A stretch of DNA of 62,758 nucleotides from Bacillus rubiinfantis (GTDB taxonomy: Bacteria > Bacillota > Bacilli > Bacillales > Cytobacillaceae): NCBI GenBank assembly GCA_000752035.1, contig CCFE01000021.1, positions 584,035 to 646,792 of the forward strand. The letters are read 5' to 3'. Shown piece by piece: positions 51,652 to 59,724 of the stretch (positions are counted from its first letter, which is position 1; every line of letters begins with the position of its first letter). The notes beneath the pieces were generated by a model. The model saw nothing but the letters and a program-made list of their open reading frames with translations, made no database searches and was not told the origin of the DNA. Both the position numbers and the translations under genes were made by a program.

Positions 51652-51800
51652 AGATACGGATGAGCAGGGGAAAGGTTTCAAGCTAGAGGCGAGAGAAAAA
51701 GACAGGAGAGTTTTAGTAGCTGCATTCATCACCTATTATATTGACAATTTTAAAAATATTAATAATACTTGAAGTAATGGAATATAAAGAGTTTATGTAA

Positions 51801-52307
51801 ATGGAAAAGTGGGTGGGGAAGATGAGAGAGAATATAGTTAGCGCAATTCAAGATGAGTATCCTGATGATTTTGCTTGGTGTTATGGCTGCGGACGTTTAA
51901 ATGAAGCTGGTCATCATTTTCGGACAGGCTGGCATGGGGAACAAACATTGACAATTTATTCACCACGACCAGAACATCATGCATTGCCAGGATTTGTGTA
52001 TGGCGGACTGATTGCATCCTTAATCGATTGTCATGGTACCGGTTCCGCATCTTTAGCATTACATCGGAAAAATGGTCATGAACCTGGTGAAGGAGCGGAA
52101 CCGCCGCGGTTTGTCACTGCTTCACTTCAAGTTCAATTTTTGAAGCCAACTCCTAATGGTGTCCCTTTAAAAGCGATTGGAACGATTGAAGAAATCCATC
52201 CGAAAAAGTTTAAAGTCAAGACAGAAGTCTATGCGGATGATGCCCTGACTGCTACTGGTGAGGTAGTGGCCGTCGTCATGCCAAGTACATTTTTAAAAAA
52301 AGAATAG
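51801..52307 (+). CDS. PaaI-like hotdog thioesterase
   Basis: A 168-residue hotdog-fold protein of the PaaI/YbgC-type thioesterase family, which hydrolyses acyl-CoA. The core pattern is HALPGFVYGGLIASLIDCHGTGSASLAL (about 56-83), where the helix and Asp/Gly residues form the active site, then FVTASLQVQFLKPTPNGVPLKAIGTI. An extra N-terminal Cys pair (WCYGCGRLNEAGHHF) resembles that of many Bacillus members. The start is uncertain: ATG 51801 or ATG 51822 (GGTGGGG just upstream). It shares a terminator with the convergent TetR gene. Confidence 0.8.
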   Translation: MEKWVGKMRENIVSAIQDEYPDDFAWCYGCGRLNEAGHHFRTGWHGEQTLTIYSPRPEHHALPGFVYGGLIASLIDCHGTGSASLALHRKNGHEPGEGAEPPRFVTASLQVQFLKPTPNGVPLKAIGTIEEIHPKKFKVKTEVYADDALTATGEVVAVVMPSTFLKKE

Positions 52308-52315
52308 AAATCAAC

Positions 52316-52347
52316 AAGTGGTGCTCCCAACCTTCGGAGCACCACTT
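52316..52347. terminator. Bidirectional terminator between the thioesterase and tetR genes
   Basis: AAGTGGTGCTCC (52316-52327) and GGAGCACCACTT (52336-52347) form a perfect 12-bp stem with an 8-nt loop. Confidence 0.85.
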
Positions 52348-53226
52348 TTAATTTGTTAATTGGGAAATATAGATCGTTACAAGCTGTTCGAGCTGCTGAA
52401 TTTCTTTTTGCCCGATCATCTGCAGCGAATGAAGAATGCTTTCAATCAGAAGAACCCGTGGATTTTTAGACTCTATTTCTTCTTCAATCACATCCACTAG
52501 CTCAATATACTTTCGATGCTCCTCTTGTTGATATAAACAATTCTTTAGTAATAGCAGTTGCTGCTGGAGTTTTTTTCGAGTAGCTTGACCTGGTTTCCCA
52601 CAATCTGGAAGCCACTCTTCTAATACCTGTGGGTCAATTAATTGACTATCAGATTCGGCTGCTTCTTCTACCATGTGAACCAAACGATTCACAGTAAAGC
52701 GGACAATTTGACTGATATTGATTGATGGTGAGTGGGCCAGCTGGTAGAATTTAATATTTTCTCGAAGCATGCCCATGAACATAATCGCGCAGTCTAATAA
52801 ATATGGCTTCTTATTTTCGCCAAAAATATCGACAAATCGTTGATAAAGCCAGCGAATATTACGAATTTGTCCCTGTTGGAAGAAAGTTTTAAGCTCGTCA
52901 TTATTTGAAAACAAGACTTCTTCAAAAAGTGTGATTAGTTTCTTTTTCCGATTCGTTTTTAACTGTATTTCTATCTGTCTGATAAAAGTTTCAATATTAG
53001 ATGGATCTTGTCCAAGTAGGATCTCATCACGCATTTTCTGTAATTCAGCATAAGAAGAAGTAAATATGGCTATTAATAATTCATTTTTTGAGGCAAAGTA
53101 ATTATAAAATGTACCTTTGGAGATACCACTATACTCCAAAATATCTTGTATCGATGTCGCCTGAAATCCTTTATCAATAAATAGCTGATGTGCCATCTTG
53201 ATTACATGCTGTTTCCGGTCATTCAT
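52348..53226 (-). CDS. TetR/AcrR-family repressor
   Basis: A 292-residue regulator, longer than the common 190-220, with a standard N-terminal helix-turn-helix (HQLFIDKGFQATSIQDILEYSGISKGTFYNYFASKNELL, about 12-50). The C-terminal region is helical, with an added ~80-residue tail. It is divergent from an MFS pump gene, and the 184-nt gap holds two copies of ACCACCAGTATAA, so it probably represses the pump and itself. AAGGTGAG precedes the ATG. The ligand is unknown. Confidence 0.88.
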   Translation of the reverse strand: MNDRKQHVIKMAHQLFIDKGFQATSIQDILEYSGISKGTFYNYFASKNELLIAIFTSSYAELQKMRDEILLGQDPSNIETFIRQIEIQLKTNRKKKLITLFEEVLFSNNDELKTFFQQGQIRNIRWLYQRFVDIFGENKKPYLLDCAIMFMGMLRENIKFYQLAHSPSINISQIVRFTVNRLVHMVEEAAESDSQLIDPQVLEEWLPDCGKPGQATRKKLQQQLLLLKNCLYQQEEHRKYIELVDVIEEEIESKNPRVLLIESILHSLQMIGQKEIQQLEQLVTIYISQLTN

Positions 53227-53247
53227 TTTCTCACCTTATAATAATAT

Positions 53248-53264
53248 TTATACCACCAGTATAA
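53248..53264. promoter_or_regulatory. TetR operator candidate 1 (palindromic)
   Basis: TTATACCACCAGTATAA is a perfect 6-bp inverted repeat around CACCA. Its minus-strand reading includes TATACT, a possible -10 for tetR. Confidence 0.75.
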
Positions 53265-53335
53265 TTACATAGTAACTTATTTTTAAATCTTTGACAAACC
53301 AGGACTTTTCAAGATTTTTTTATTGCAAAAAATGA

Positions 53336-53348
53336 ACCACCAGTATAA
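53336..53348. promoter_or_regulatory. TetR operator candidate 2 (over the pump promoter)
   Basis: ACCACCAGTATAA repeats 13 nt of operator 1 in the same orientation. It overlaps TATAAT (53344-53349), the probable -10 of the MFS gene. Confidence 0.7.
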
Positions 53349-53410
53349 TATAGGTAAGTATGAAATACGAGTATAAAAAAATGAACAACAAGTTTAAAGG
53401 GGGAACTGCA

Positions 53411-54949
53411 ATGGATCATACACAAACACAACCAAAGCGCCCTCCATATGGGATAATCGCGGTCCTAATGGTTGGTGCCTTTATTGCTTTTTTAAATAAT
53501 ACATTGCTAAATATTGCTTTACCTTCAATAATGAAGGAACTAGAAATCGAGGCATCCACTGTCCAATGGCTGACAACAGGCTTCATGCTGGTAAACGGAA
53601 TCTTAATTCCAACTACAGCTCACTTAATTCAAAAATATTCAGTACGCAGGCTATTTTTATCAGCGATGGCGCTATTTACAATCGGTACGATTATCGCTGG
53701 AACTGCACATATTTTTCCTGTACTGTTAGCCGGCCGAATGATGCAGGCTTCCGGATCTGCCATTCTAATGCCAGTACTAATGAACGTAATGCTCGTTAGC
53801 TTTCCCGTTGAAAAACGGGGCGCAGCCATGGGGGTTTTCGGCTTAATTCTTATGTTTGCTCCGGCAATTGGCCCAACCTTATCAGGATGGATCATCGAAC
53901 ATTATGACTGGAGAATGCTATTCCATTTCGTGACACCAATTGCCATCATTGTTATCTTGCTAGGAGTCTTTTTAATCAAGGATAAAAAGGAAAAAGTCAA
54001 TATCCATTTGGATTTTATCTCTTTAGTTGAGTCAAGCATCGGCTTTGGGGGAATTCTATATGGGTTTAGCTCAGCCGGAAGTAAAGGCTGGGATAACCCA
54101 CTTGTTTATGGAACCATTATTATAGGGGTTGTCTTTTTAATCGCGTTTATTCTAAGACAAACGAAACAAGAACGACCAATGCTCAATTTCAAGGTGTATA
54201 AATACCCAATGTTCGCTCTTTCATCTGCGATTACGATGATTGTTAATATGGCAATGTTTTCGGGGATGATATTACTGCCAATTTATGTGCAAAATATCCG
54301 TGGGATTTCGCCGATGGATGCAGGCTTATTATTACTTCCTGGAGCGATTTTGATGTCGCTGATGTCGCCAATTACTGGGAAATTATTTGATAAGTTTGGC
54401 GGGCGTGTTTTAGCAATTATTGGCTTAGCCATTACCACGGTAACAACATTTTTGTTCAGTCAATTAGAGCTTCATACAACCTACACGCATTTAATTATCC
54501 TTTACTCAGTACGTTCACTCGGGATGTCGATGGTAATGATGCCGGTATCGACGAATGGACTAAATCAGCTGCCAGCCCGCTTTTATCCACATGGGACAGC
54601 AATGAATAACACGATGAACCAGGTCGCTGGTGCAATTGGGACGGCATTAATGGTGACCATCATGTCCAATCATACCGCGACTCGGGCAAAAGAGCTTGCT
54701 GCCGATGCTAAAGCATCAATGGGCAACTTGACAGCACCGCCAACAGCGGATGCTCTTGCCGAAATGAAGCAACAAATTATGATGCAATCAATGCTAGATG
54801 GTATCAATTATTCATTTGTTGTGGCTGCTGGGATTGCCGCTGTTGCTCTCGTACTCGCCTTTTTTATCAAGCGGGCGAAACAAGCAGAGGATCCTGAGAA
54901 TCTTCAACCAGCCAGTAAACCAGTAACACCCAAATTAGCAGAAAATTAA
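53411..54949 (+). CDS. DHA2-family MFS drug efflux pump
   Basis: A 512-residue EmrB/QacA-type proton antiporter with about 14 membrane helices. Signatures are NNTLLNIALPSIMKELEIEASTVQWLTTGFML, GRMMQASGSAILMP and MFAPAIGPTLSGWII. It is closely similar to the pump at 29226-30998 but lacks that protein's N-terminal extension and has no adjacent HlyD gene. The ATG at 53411 has AAAGGGGGAA upstream; an in-frame ATG at 53360 is less likely. A tail of about 25 hydrophilic residues follows the last helix. Confidence 0.88.
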   Translation: MDHTQTQPKRPPYGIIAVLMVGAFIAFLNNTLLNIALPSIMKELEIEASTVQWLTTGFMLVNGILIPTTAHLIQKYSVRRLFLSAMALFTIGTIIAGTAHIFPVLLAGRMMQASGSAILMPVLMNVMLVSFPVEKRGAAMGVFGLILMFAPAIGPTLSGWIIEHYDWRMLFHFVTPIAIIVILLGVFLIKDKKEKVNIHLDFISLVESSIGFGGILYGFSSAGSKGWDNPLVYGTIIIGVVFLIAFILRQTKQERPMLNFKVYKYPMFALSSAITMIVNMAMFSGMILLPIYVQNIRGISPMDAGLLLLPGAILMSLMSPITGKLFDKFGGRVLAIIGLAITTVTTFLFSQLELHTTYTHLIILYSVRSLGMSMVMMPVSTNGLNQLPARFYPHGTAMNNTMNQVAGAIGTALMVTIMSNHTATRAKELAADAKASMGNLTAPPTADALAEMKQQIMMQSMLDGINYSFVVAAGIAAVALVLAFFIKRAKQAEDPENLQPASKPVTPKLAEN

Positions 54950-54952
54950 TCA

Positions 54953-54986
54953 TAGTGGTGGCATACTGTCACCACTTATTTTTTTG
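54953..54986 (+). terminator. Terminator after the MFS gene
   Basis: AGTGGTG (54954-54960) and CACCACT (54970-54976) with a 9-nt loop, followed by TATTTTTTT. Confidence 0.85.
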
Positions 54987-55065
54987 GAAATAGTAATATA
55001 ACTGTCTGGGGAATGACGAAAGTAAGAATATTCAGGGTTATTTTTATAATTTTCAAAAAAATATA

Positions 55066-55094
55066 TTGACAGGAATCCTTTTCCTTTAGATAAT
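55066..55094 (+). promoter_or_regulatory. Predicted sigma-A promoter of the T-box proBA operon
   Basis: TTGACA (55066-55071) and GATAAT (55089-55094) with a 17-nt spacer, about 25 nt before the T-box leader begins. Confidence 0.8.
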
Positions 55095-55117
55095 GGATAA
55101 AAAAATATGACATGAAC

Positions 55118-55354
55118 AAAAGCGAAGGGACTAGTAAATCATTAGCAGGTGCCAGAGAGTGAAACCCAGCGGCTGAAAGGTTTCTCACTGTAAGATGATT
55201 GAACCTGCCCGTAAATGAGCTGCTTATGCAAACATAAGTCGTTATTTCCTACGTTACAGGTGAAAAAGTGGATGTCTGCACTAGACATCAACAAAGGTGG
55301 TACCGCGGAGCGATTTTCCGTCCTTTATGTAAGGACTTGGAGAATCGTTTTTTT
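55118..55354 (+). promoter_or_regulatory. T-box riboswitch, proline-specific (CCU specifier)
   Basis: Stem I is framed by AATCAT (55138-55143) and ATGATT (55195-55200), with AGTA before it and the specifier bulge GAACCTG (55201-55207) after it. CCT at 55204-55206 is a proline codon, as expected upstream of proline biosynthesis genes. The T-box sequence AGGTGGTACCGCGG (55295-55308) carries UGGU, which pairs with the tRNA acceptor end whose discriminator base is A. The terminator stem runs from AGCGATT (55309) to AATCG and a T-run ending at 55354, with a central GTCCTT/AAGGAC pairing. Uncharged tRNA-Pro should favour the antiterminator and turn on proB-proA. Confidence 0.92.
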
Positions 55355-55406
55355 GTTTATCCCGCCTTAACGGGCAGTAAGACCCCACTGATGGAAGTTT
55401 CACTTT
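55355..55406 (+). repeat. GGGCAGTAAG-type dispersed repeat, short form (copy 3)
   Basis: This copy lies in the proB leader between the T-box terminator and the ribosome site. It differs from copy 2 only by missing two bases after CCCC. It contains CCCG/CGGG pairing near its start. Confidence 0.85.
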
Positions 55407-55430
55407 ATCTTTCGAAAAGAGGGAATAGCA

Positions 55431-56549
55431 ATGAAAAAACAATTAATCGTAGTGAAGATTGGCAGCAGCTCGCTAACGGAACCCAACGGAACCATTTGCA
55501 TGGAAAAAATGCGGGACCATGTTGCTGCGCTCGCTTTTTTAAAGCAAAAAGGCCATGATGTGATCTTGATTTCATCTGGTGCGGTAGCAGCGGGGTATCC
55601 TGTTCTTGGGTATCAACAGCGGCCATCTTCAACGGCTGGGAAGCAAGCTGCAGCTGCGGTTGGTCAAGGTCTGTTAATAGAGCATTATCATCAGCTCTTC
55701 AAACAGTTTGGAATTACTCCCGCTCAAATATTACTTACGCGTGCTGATTTTTATCAACGAAAGAGATTTCAAAATTTATTCTCCACAATAACGGAATTGC
55801 TTCATCGCAGGGTCATCCCGATTATCAACGAAAACGACTCCGTTTCCATTGAGGAACTGACATTTGGCGATAATGACTTGCTTTCGGCACTGGTTAGCGG
55901 TTTTTTACATGCAGATGCTCTCATTATCTTAACGGATGTTAATGGACTTTATGATGAGAATCCTAAGTATTCAAAAGGGGCAAAGAAGTATCACTATTTA
56001 CCTAATATAGCAGATGAACTAGTTCATACTGCTAGTGACTCTGGCTCTCTCTTAGGAACAGGCGGTATGAAATCCAAGCTGTTCGCTGCAAAAAAGGCGT
56101 TATCACTAGGAGTCAGTGTGTTTGTTGGTACTGGTTTCGGTCATGAGAAACTAGTTGACATCTTGGCAGGGAAAGGGGATGGCACTTATATCGGCGGTAC
56201 GTTTCAAACGCAAATGCAAATGCGTAAACAGTGGATTGCCTTCCATTCTCAAGTTCGCGGAACCATTGAAATCGATGAAGGGGCAGAGCAGGCACTCCTA
56301 CAAAAAGGAAAGAGTCTGCTCCCGGTTGGAGTGACAAATGTCATCGGACATTTCAAAGCCATGGATGTGGTTGAGGTCTGCAACCACAAGGGAAAAATCA
56401 TTGGCAAGGGGCAAAGCTATTTTTCAGCGAAAGATCTCATCAAGGTAAAGGGGCTGCCGAGTACAGAATCAAAACACTATTCGCTACATCATAAGGCAGA
56501 GGTCATCCATCGCGATAATTGGGTAATGTTAGGGGAGGGGTTAAAATGA
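55431..56549 (+). CDS. proB: Glutamate 5-kinase
   Basis: A 372-residue enzyme that phosphorylates glutamate, the first committed step of proline synthesis, feedback-controlled by proline in its family. The amino-acid-kinase domain (1-255) shows VKIGSSSLT, ISSGAVAAG, NENDSVSIEE, FGDNDLLSALVS and GTGGMKSKL; the C-terminal PUA domain is at about 275-360. GAGGGAATAGC precedes the ATG. Its TGA overlaps the proA ATG by 4 nt (ATGA), so translation is coupled. It is controlled by the upstream proline T-box. Confidence 0.95.
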   Translation: MKKQLIVVKIGSSSLTEPNGTICMEKMRDHVAALAFLKQKGHDVILISSGAVAAGYPVLGYQQRPSSTAGKQAAAAVGQGLLIEHYHQLFKQFGITPAQILLTRADFYQRKRFQNLFSTITELLHRRVIPIINENDSVSIEELTFGDNDLLSALVSGFLHADALIILTDVNGLYDENPKYSKGAKKYHYLPNIADELVHTASDSGSLLGTGGMKSKLFAAKKALSLGVSVFVGTGFGHEKLVDILAGKGDGTYIGGTFQTQMQMRKQWIAFHSQVRGTIEIDEGAEQALLQKGKSLLPVGVTNVIGHFKAMDVVEVCNHKGKIIGKGQSYFSAKDLIKVKGLPSTESKHYSLHHKAEVIHRDNWVMLGEGLK

Positions 56550-57787
56550 ACGAGTTAGTAACGAAAGCTAGAAAAGTAAAGGCGGCTTCGAAACAATTAA
56601 CCAAACGTACGACGGAGGAAAAAAATTCCGCGCTGCTACGGATTGCTGAAAAAATTTCAGCGAACAAAGATTGGATTATCAAAGAAAATCAAAAGGATAT
56701 TGTAGCTGGTAAGGAGAATGGACTCTCAGCGTCCCTTTTGGATCGACTACAGTTGTCCGATAAACGTATCGAAGCGATAATCGCAGGAATTCATCAAGTT
56801 ATCTCCTTAACCGATCCGATAGGTGAGATAATCGACGAATGGAAGCGGCCAAACGGGTTGCATTTGGAAACAATCCGCGTACCACTAGGTGTAGTCGGTA
56901 TGGTTTATGAAGCTCGTCCTAATGTAACCGTGGACGCAGCGTGCCTTTGTTTGAAAGCAGGAAACGCTGTTTTTCTAAGAGGGAGCAGTTCTGCCCTTCA
57001 TTCTAATAAAGCTCTTGTACAAGTGATGAGATCAGCACTGCTAGTTTCAGCATTCCCAGCGGATGCTATTCAGCTCTTAGAAGATACCCGCAGGGAAACC
57101 GCAGCACAGATGTTTCAGTTACATCAGTATTTGGATGTACTAATCCCTCGTGGCGGTGCTGGATTGATTCAATCCGTTGTCCAACAGGCAACAATCCCAG
57201 TTTTGGAAACAGGCGTGGGAAATTGTCACATTTTTATTGATAAAACTGCCCGAAAACAAATGGCCACAGCGATAGTGATCAATGCAAAACTGCAGCGGCC
57301 CTCCGTTTGTAATGCGATGGAGACATTGCTTATTCATGAGGAATGGCCGTATATAGACGAGTTGTTGGAGACGTTGCAGAAAAACGGGGTAGAGCTTCGC
57401 GGTGATCAAACGTTAGCCACAAGTTTTTCATTTATCAAGGAAGCGACTGAACTAGATTGGGCTTGTGAATTTCTTGAACCAATCTTAGCGGTTAAAGTGG
57501 TCGGTGGTATAAAGGAGGTAATCCACCATATCGATCAATATGGAACAAAGCATTCAGAAGCGATTATAAGCGAGGACATAGAGCAGGTACGCAGCTTTTT
57601 TCAAGCTGTTGATGCTGCAGTTCTCTATCATAATGCTTCTACTAGATTTACAGATGGTGAACAATTTGGGTTTGGAGCGGAGATTGGGATAAGCACACAA
57701 AAGCTGCATGCCCGCGGACCAATGGGACTAAAAGCTCTCACAACGATTAAAACATTTGTTCACGGAAACGGCCAAATCCGCCATTAA
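56546..57787 (+). CDS. proA: Gamma-glutamyl phosphate reductase
   Basis: A 413-residue NADPH-dependent enzyme that reduces gamma-glutamyl phosphate to the semialdehyde, which cyclises to pyrroline-5-carboxylate for ProC. Family features are VPLGVVGMVYEARPNVTVDAACLCLKAGNAVFLRGSS (about 105-141), PRGGAGLIQ, the catalytic cysteine region RPSVCNAMETLLIH (about 252-265), and the C-terminal FGFGAEIGISTQKLHARGPMGLKALTT. The ATG at 56546 has GGGGAGGGG upstream; longer in-frame openings are inside proB. Confidence 0.95.
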   Translation: MNELVTKARKVKAASKQLTKRTTEEKNSALLRIAEKISANKDWIIKENQKDIVAGKENGLSASLLDRLQLSDKRIEAIIAGIHQVISLTDPIGEIIDEWKRPNGLHLETIRVPLGVVGMVYEARPNVTVDAACLCLKAGNAVFLRGSSSALHSNKALVQVMRSALLVSAFPADAIQLLEDTRRETAAQMFQLHQYLDVLIPRGGAGLIQSVVQQATIPVLETGVGNCHIFIDKTARKQMATAIVINAKLQRPSVCNAMETLLIHEEWPYIDELLETLQKNGVELRGDQTLATSFSFIKEATELDWACEFLEPILAVKVVGGIKEVIHHIDQYGTKHSEAIISEDIEQVRSFFQAVDAAVLYHNASTRFTDGEQFGFGAEIGISTQKLHARGPMGLKALTTIKTFVHGNGQIRH

Positions 57788-57883
57788 TTTGAATAGTTCC
57801 TGTTTAGTTATTCATTTTGCCTTGAATGTTTCAGGATTGTTTGGGCATACTATGGGAGAAAAGTGAGCTAAAGGAGAAGCAGC

Positions 57884-58129
57884 ATGGCAATTGAAGTAGG
57901 TTCTAGGTTTCTTATTTCCGAATCGATACAAGGGTATTATAACTCTGCAGATTCGATGACGGTATTAACAAATAATGGGGTAACTGTTCAGTTTTTACTA
58001 GCAGATGGCAAAGGACATGGGGCAATGCCTATCGATCATTTTCAATATTTAATTAAAAAAACAAATTTAACAAAAGTTCCTCATAAACGAGTGTTAATCA
58101 GTCAAGAAAATGAGGAGCAAATCGGGTAA
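57884..58129 (+). CDS. Small protein of unknown function
   Basis: An 81-residue soluble protein, beta-rich at the start (MAIEVGSRFLISESIQGYYNSADSMTVLTNNGVTVQFLLADGKGHGAM), with no recognised domain. AAAGGAG precedes the ATG and a strong terminator follows, so it looks like a genuine gene. Its neighbours, proA and the purine permease, do not suggest a role. Confidence 0.7.
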   Translation: MAIEVGSRFLISESIQGYYNSADSMTVLTNNGVTVQFLLADGKGHGAMPIDHFQYLIKKTNLTKVPHKRVLISQENEEQIG

Positions 58130-58163
58130 ACTTAATACAATTTCGTAGTAAAATATGCTTAAC

Positions 58164-58194
58164 AAAAGGGTTCCGTGTGGTTGGAACCCTTTTT
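58164..58194. terminator. Bidirectional terminator between the small gene and azgA-type gene
   Basis: AAAAGGGTTCC (58164-58174) and GGAACCCTTTT (58183-58193) with an 8-nt loop, A and T tracts on both sides. Confidence 0.9.
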
Positions 58195-58198
58195 GTAA

Positions 58199-59488
58199 TT
58201 ATCCTAACGAATGCAATAAAAAATTAGTGAAAAACAACAGTGAGATGATGCAAATGGATAGAGACAACTGTTTATGCTTATTGGTAAACAGTTTAACCAC
58301 TGGATAAGCGATAAAACCAAAGGCAATCCCGTCTACAATACTGTACGTTAACGGAATCATAATAATAATTAAAAATGCCGGAAATGCCTCCGTGAAATCG
58401 GTAAAATCAATATGAATGACATTGGTTAACATTAACCCGCCCAGGATAATTAGAATGGGGGCAATCGCTGAATTAGGTATTAATTTTATTAGCGGGATAA
58501 AGAACAAAGATAATAAGATACAAAAACCGGTCACAACAGAAGTGAACCCTGTTCGGCCACCTGCTGTAATCCCAGCCGCCGTTTCAACCGTTGAAACGGA
58601 AGGGCTCGTTCCGAATAACCCGCAAGCAATCGTAGCTAGCGACACCGCCCGTAATGATTTAGTATTTTTTTCGGGTGCTTTCAGCATTCCGTCTACTTGC
58701 GAATGTAGTAGACCGATATTCTCAAACACCAGTACAAGGGTTACAGAAAAGGTTGCCGTCCAGAATGGAATCGAAGCAATGCTGCCAAAGTCGAAACTCA
58801 TCAATACAGTGGTGTACTCAGAGAGCGATATCATCCCCAAGTCAATACTAGAGAAATTTATAACACCGAGAGCAGCAGATAATACCGTACCGCTGACGAT
58901 ACTTATTAAAAAGTTTCCTGGTACTTTTTTTAGAAATAGGAAAAGCGTAATCATTAAATTGATTATGGAAGCCAATACAACCGGTGATGCTAGATCACCA
59001 AGGGCAACAAAATTTTGAGAGTTGCTGACAATTAAACCGCTTTTTTGCAAGCCAATAAATGCGATAAACATTCCGATTCCAACCGTTATCGCTTCCTTCA
59101 GTGATACTGGTATGGCCGTTGCAATAATCTTCGCCAATTTCGTAAAGGCAACGACTGCAAAGAGAATGCCCGCAACAACAACCGCTCCTAGGGCCTCCTG
59201 ATACGTTAAGCCTAATGAACCAGCCATTGTATAGGTAAATAAGGCATTGATACCCATTCCTGGAACAATAATGAGCGGGGCATTAGCCATAAATGCCACC
59301 AGCAAACAACCAATTACTGATGCCAGGACAGTTGCGATAATCCCAGCTTCCAATGGAATACCTGCATCATGAAGGATATGGCCGTTGACAGCAATGATGT
59401 AAACAATTGAAAAAAATGATGTCAGCCCTGCGATAACCTCCTTTTGAATGGTTGTATTGTGTTCTTTAAACTTAAAAATTCCTTTCAA
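58199..59488 (-). CDS. AzgA-family purine permease (PbuG/PbuO-like)
   Basis: A 429-residue nucleobase transporter of the NCS2/AzgA branch, with about 13 hydrophobic segments. Signatures are KFKEHNTTIQKEVIAGLTSFFSIVYIIAVN, VPGMGINALFTYTMAGSLGLTYQEALGAV, ISLSEY, and GTSPSVSTVETAAGITAGGRTGFTSVVTG, where the substrate site lies. The start is a TTG, matched to the usual MK-F opening of Bacillus PbuG/PbuO; no close ribosome site is visible. TATAAT (complement of 59562-59567) fits a promoter. No purine riboswitch is evident upstream. The two amidohydrolase genes that follow are on the other strand. Confidence 0.88.
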   Translation of the reverse strand: MKGIFKFKEHNTTIQKEVIAGLTSFFSIVYIIAVNGHILHDAGIPLEAGIIATVLASVIGCLLVAFMANAPLIIVPGMGINALFTYTMAGSLGLTYQEALGAVVVAGILFAVVAFTKLAKIIATAIPVSLKEAITVGIGMFIAFIGLQKSGLIVSNSQNFVALGDLASPVVLASIINLMITLFLFLKKVPGNFLISIVSGTVLSAALGVINFSSIDLGMISLSEYTTVLMSFDFGSIASIPFWTATFSVTLVLVFENIGLLHSQVDGMLKAPEKNTKSLRAVSLATIACGLFGTSPSVSTVETAAGITAGGRTGFTSVVTGFCILLSLFFIPLIKLIPNSAIAPILIILGGLMLTNVIHIDFTDFTEAFPAFLIIIMIPLTYSIVDGIAFGFIAYPVVKLFTNKHKQLSLSICIISLLFFTNFLLHSLG

Positions 59489-59561
59489 AATATCATCACA
59501 CTTTCAAAGTGCGCCCTCTCCCACCCGCATTTCGTATCATTCAATACGTATGCCGTCAACC

Positions 59562-59589
59562 ATTATAGCATAGAACCTAAATACGTAAA
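59562..59589 (-). promoter_or_regulatory. Predicted promoter of the azgA-type gene
   Basis: On the minus strand TTTACG and TATAAT are separated by 16 nt. The leader also contains CACTTTGAAAGTG, a perfect palindrome about 12 nt upstream of the TTG start. Confidence 0.5.
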
Positions 59590-59724
59590 GATTGTTTATC
59601 CGATTTTTTATGGAGAGGCAGTTGAGTCCTGATGTTTATTCCTATTATCGGGAAACTGCTATATAATAAAGATGTTTCGTTTACATACAAGGGGTTTCAT
59701 AACTTTTTTCGAGGTGAGGACAGA

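Noticed and set aside
58416..59018. 200-codon plus-strand frame inside the azgA-type gene
   Set aside because: It is antisense to a clear permease with conserved motifs. Length arises from the membrane-protein codon pattern; no ribosome site or known domain.
59489..59630. Purine riboswitch upstream of the AzgA-type gene
   Set aside because: The leader is only about 70 nt after the -10 box and lacks the paired stems and conserved core of the purine aptamer.
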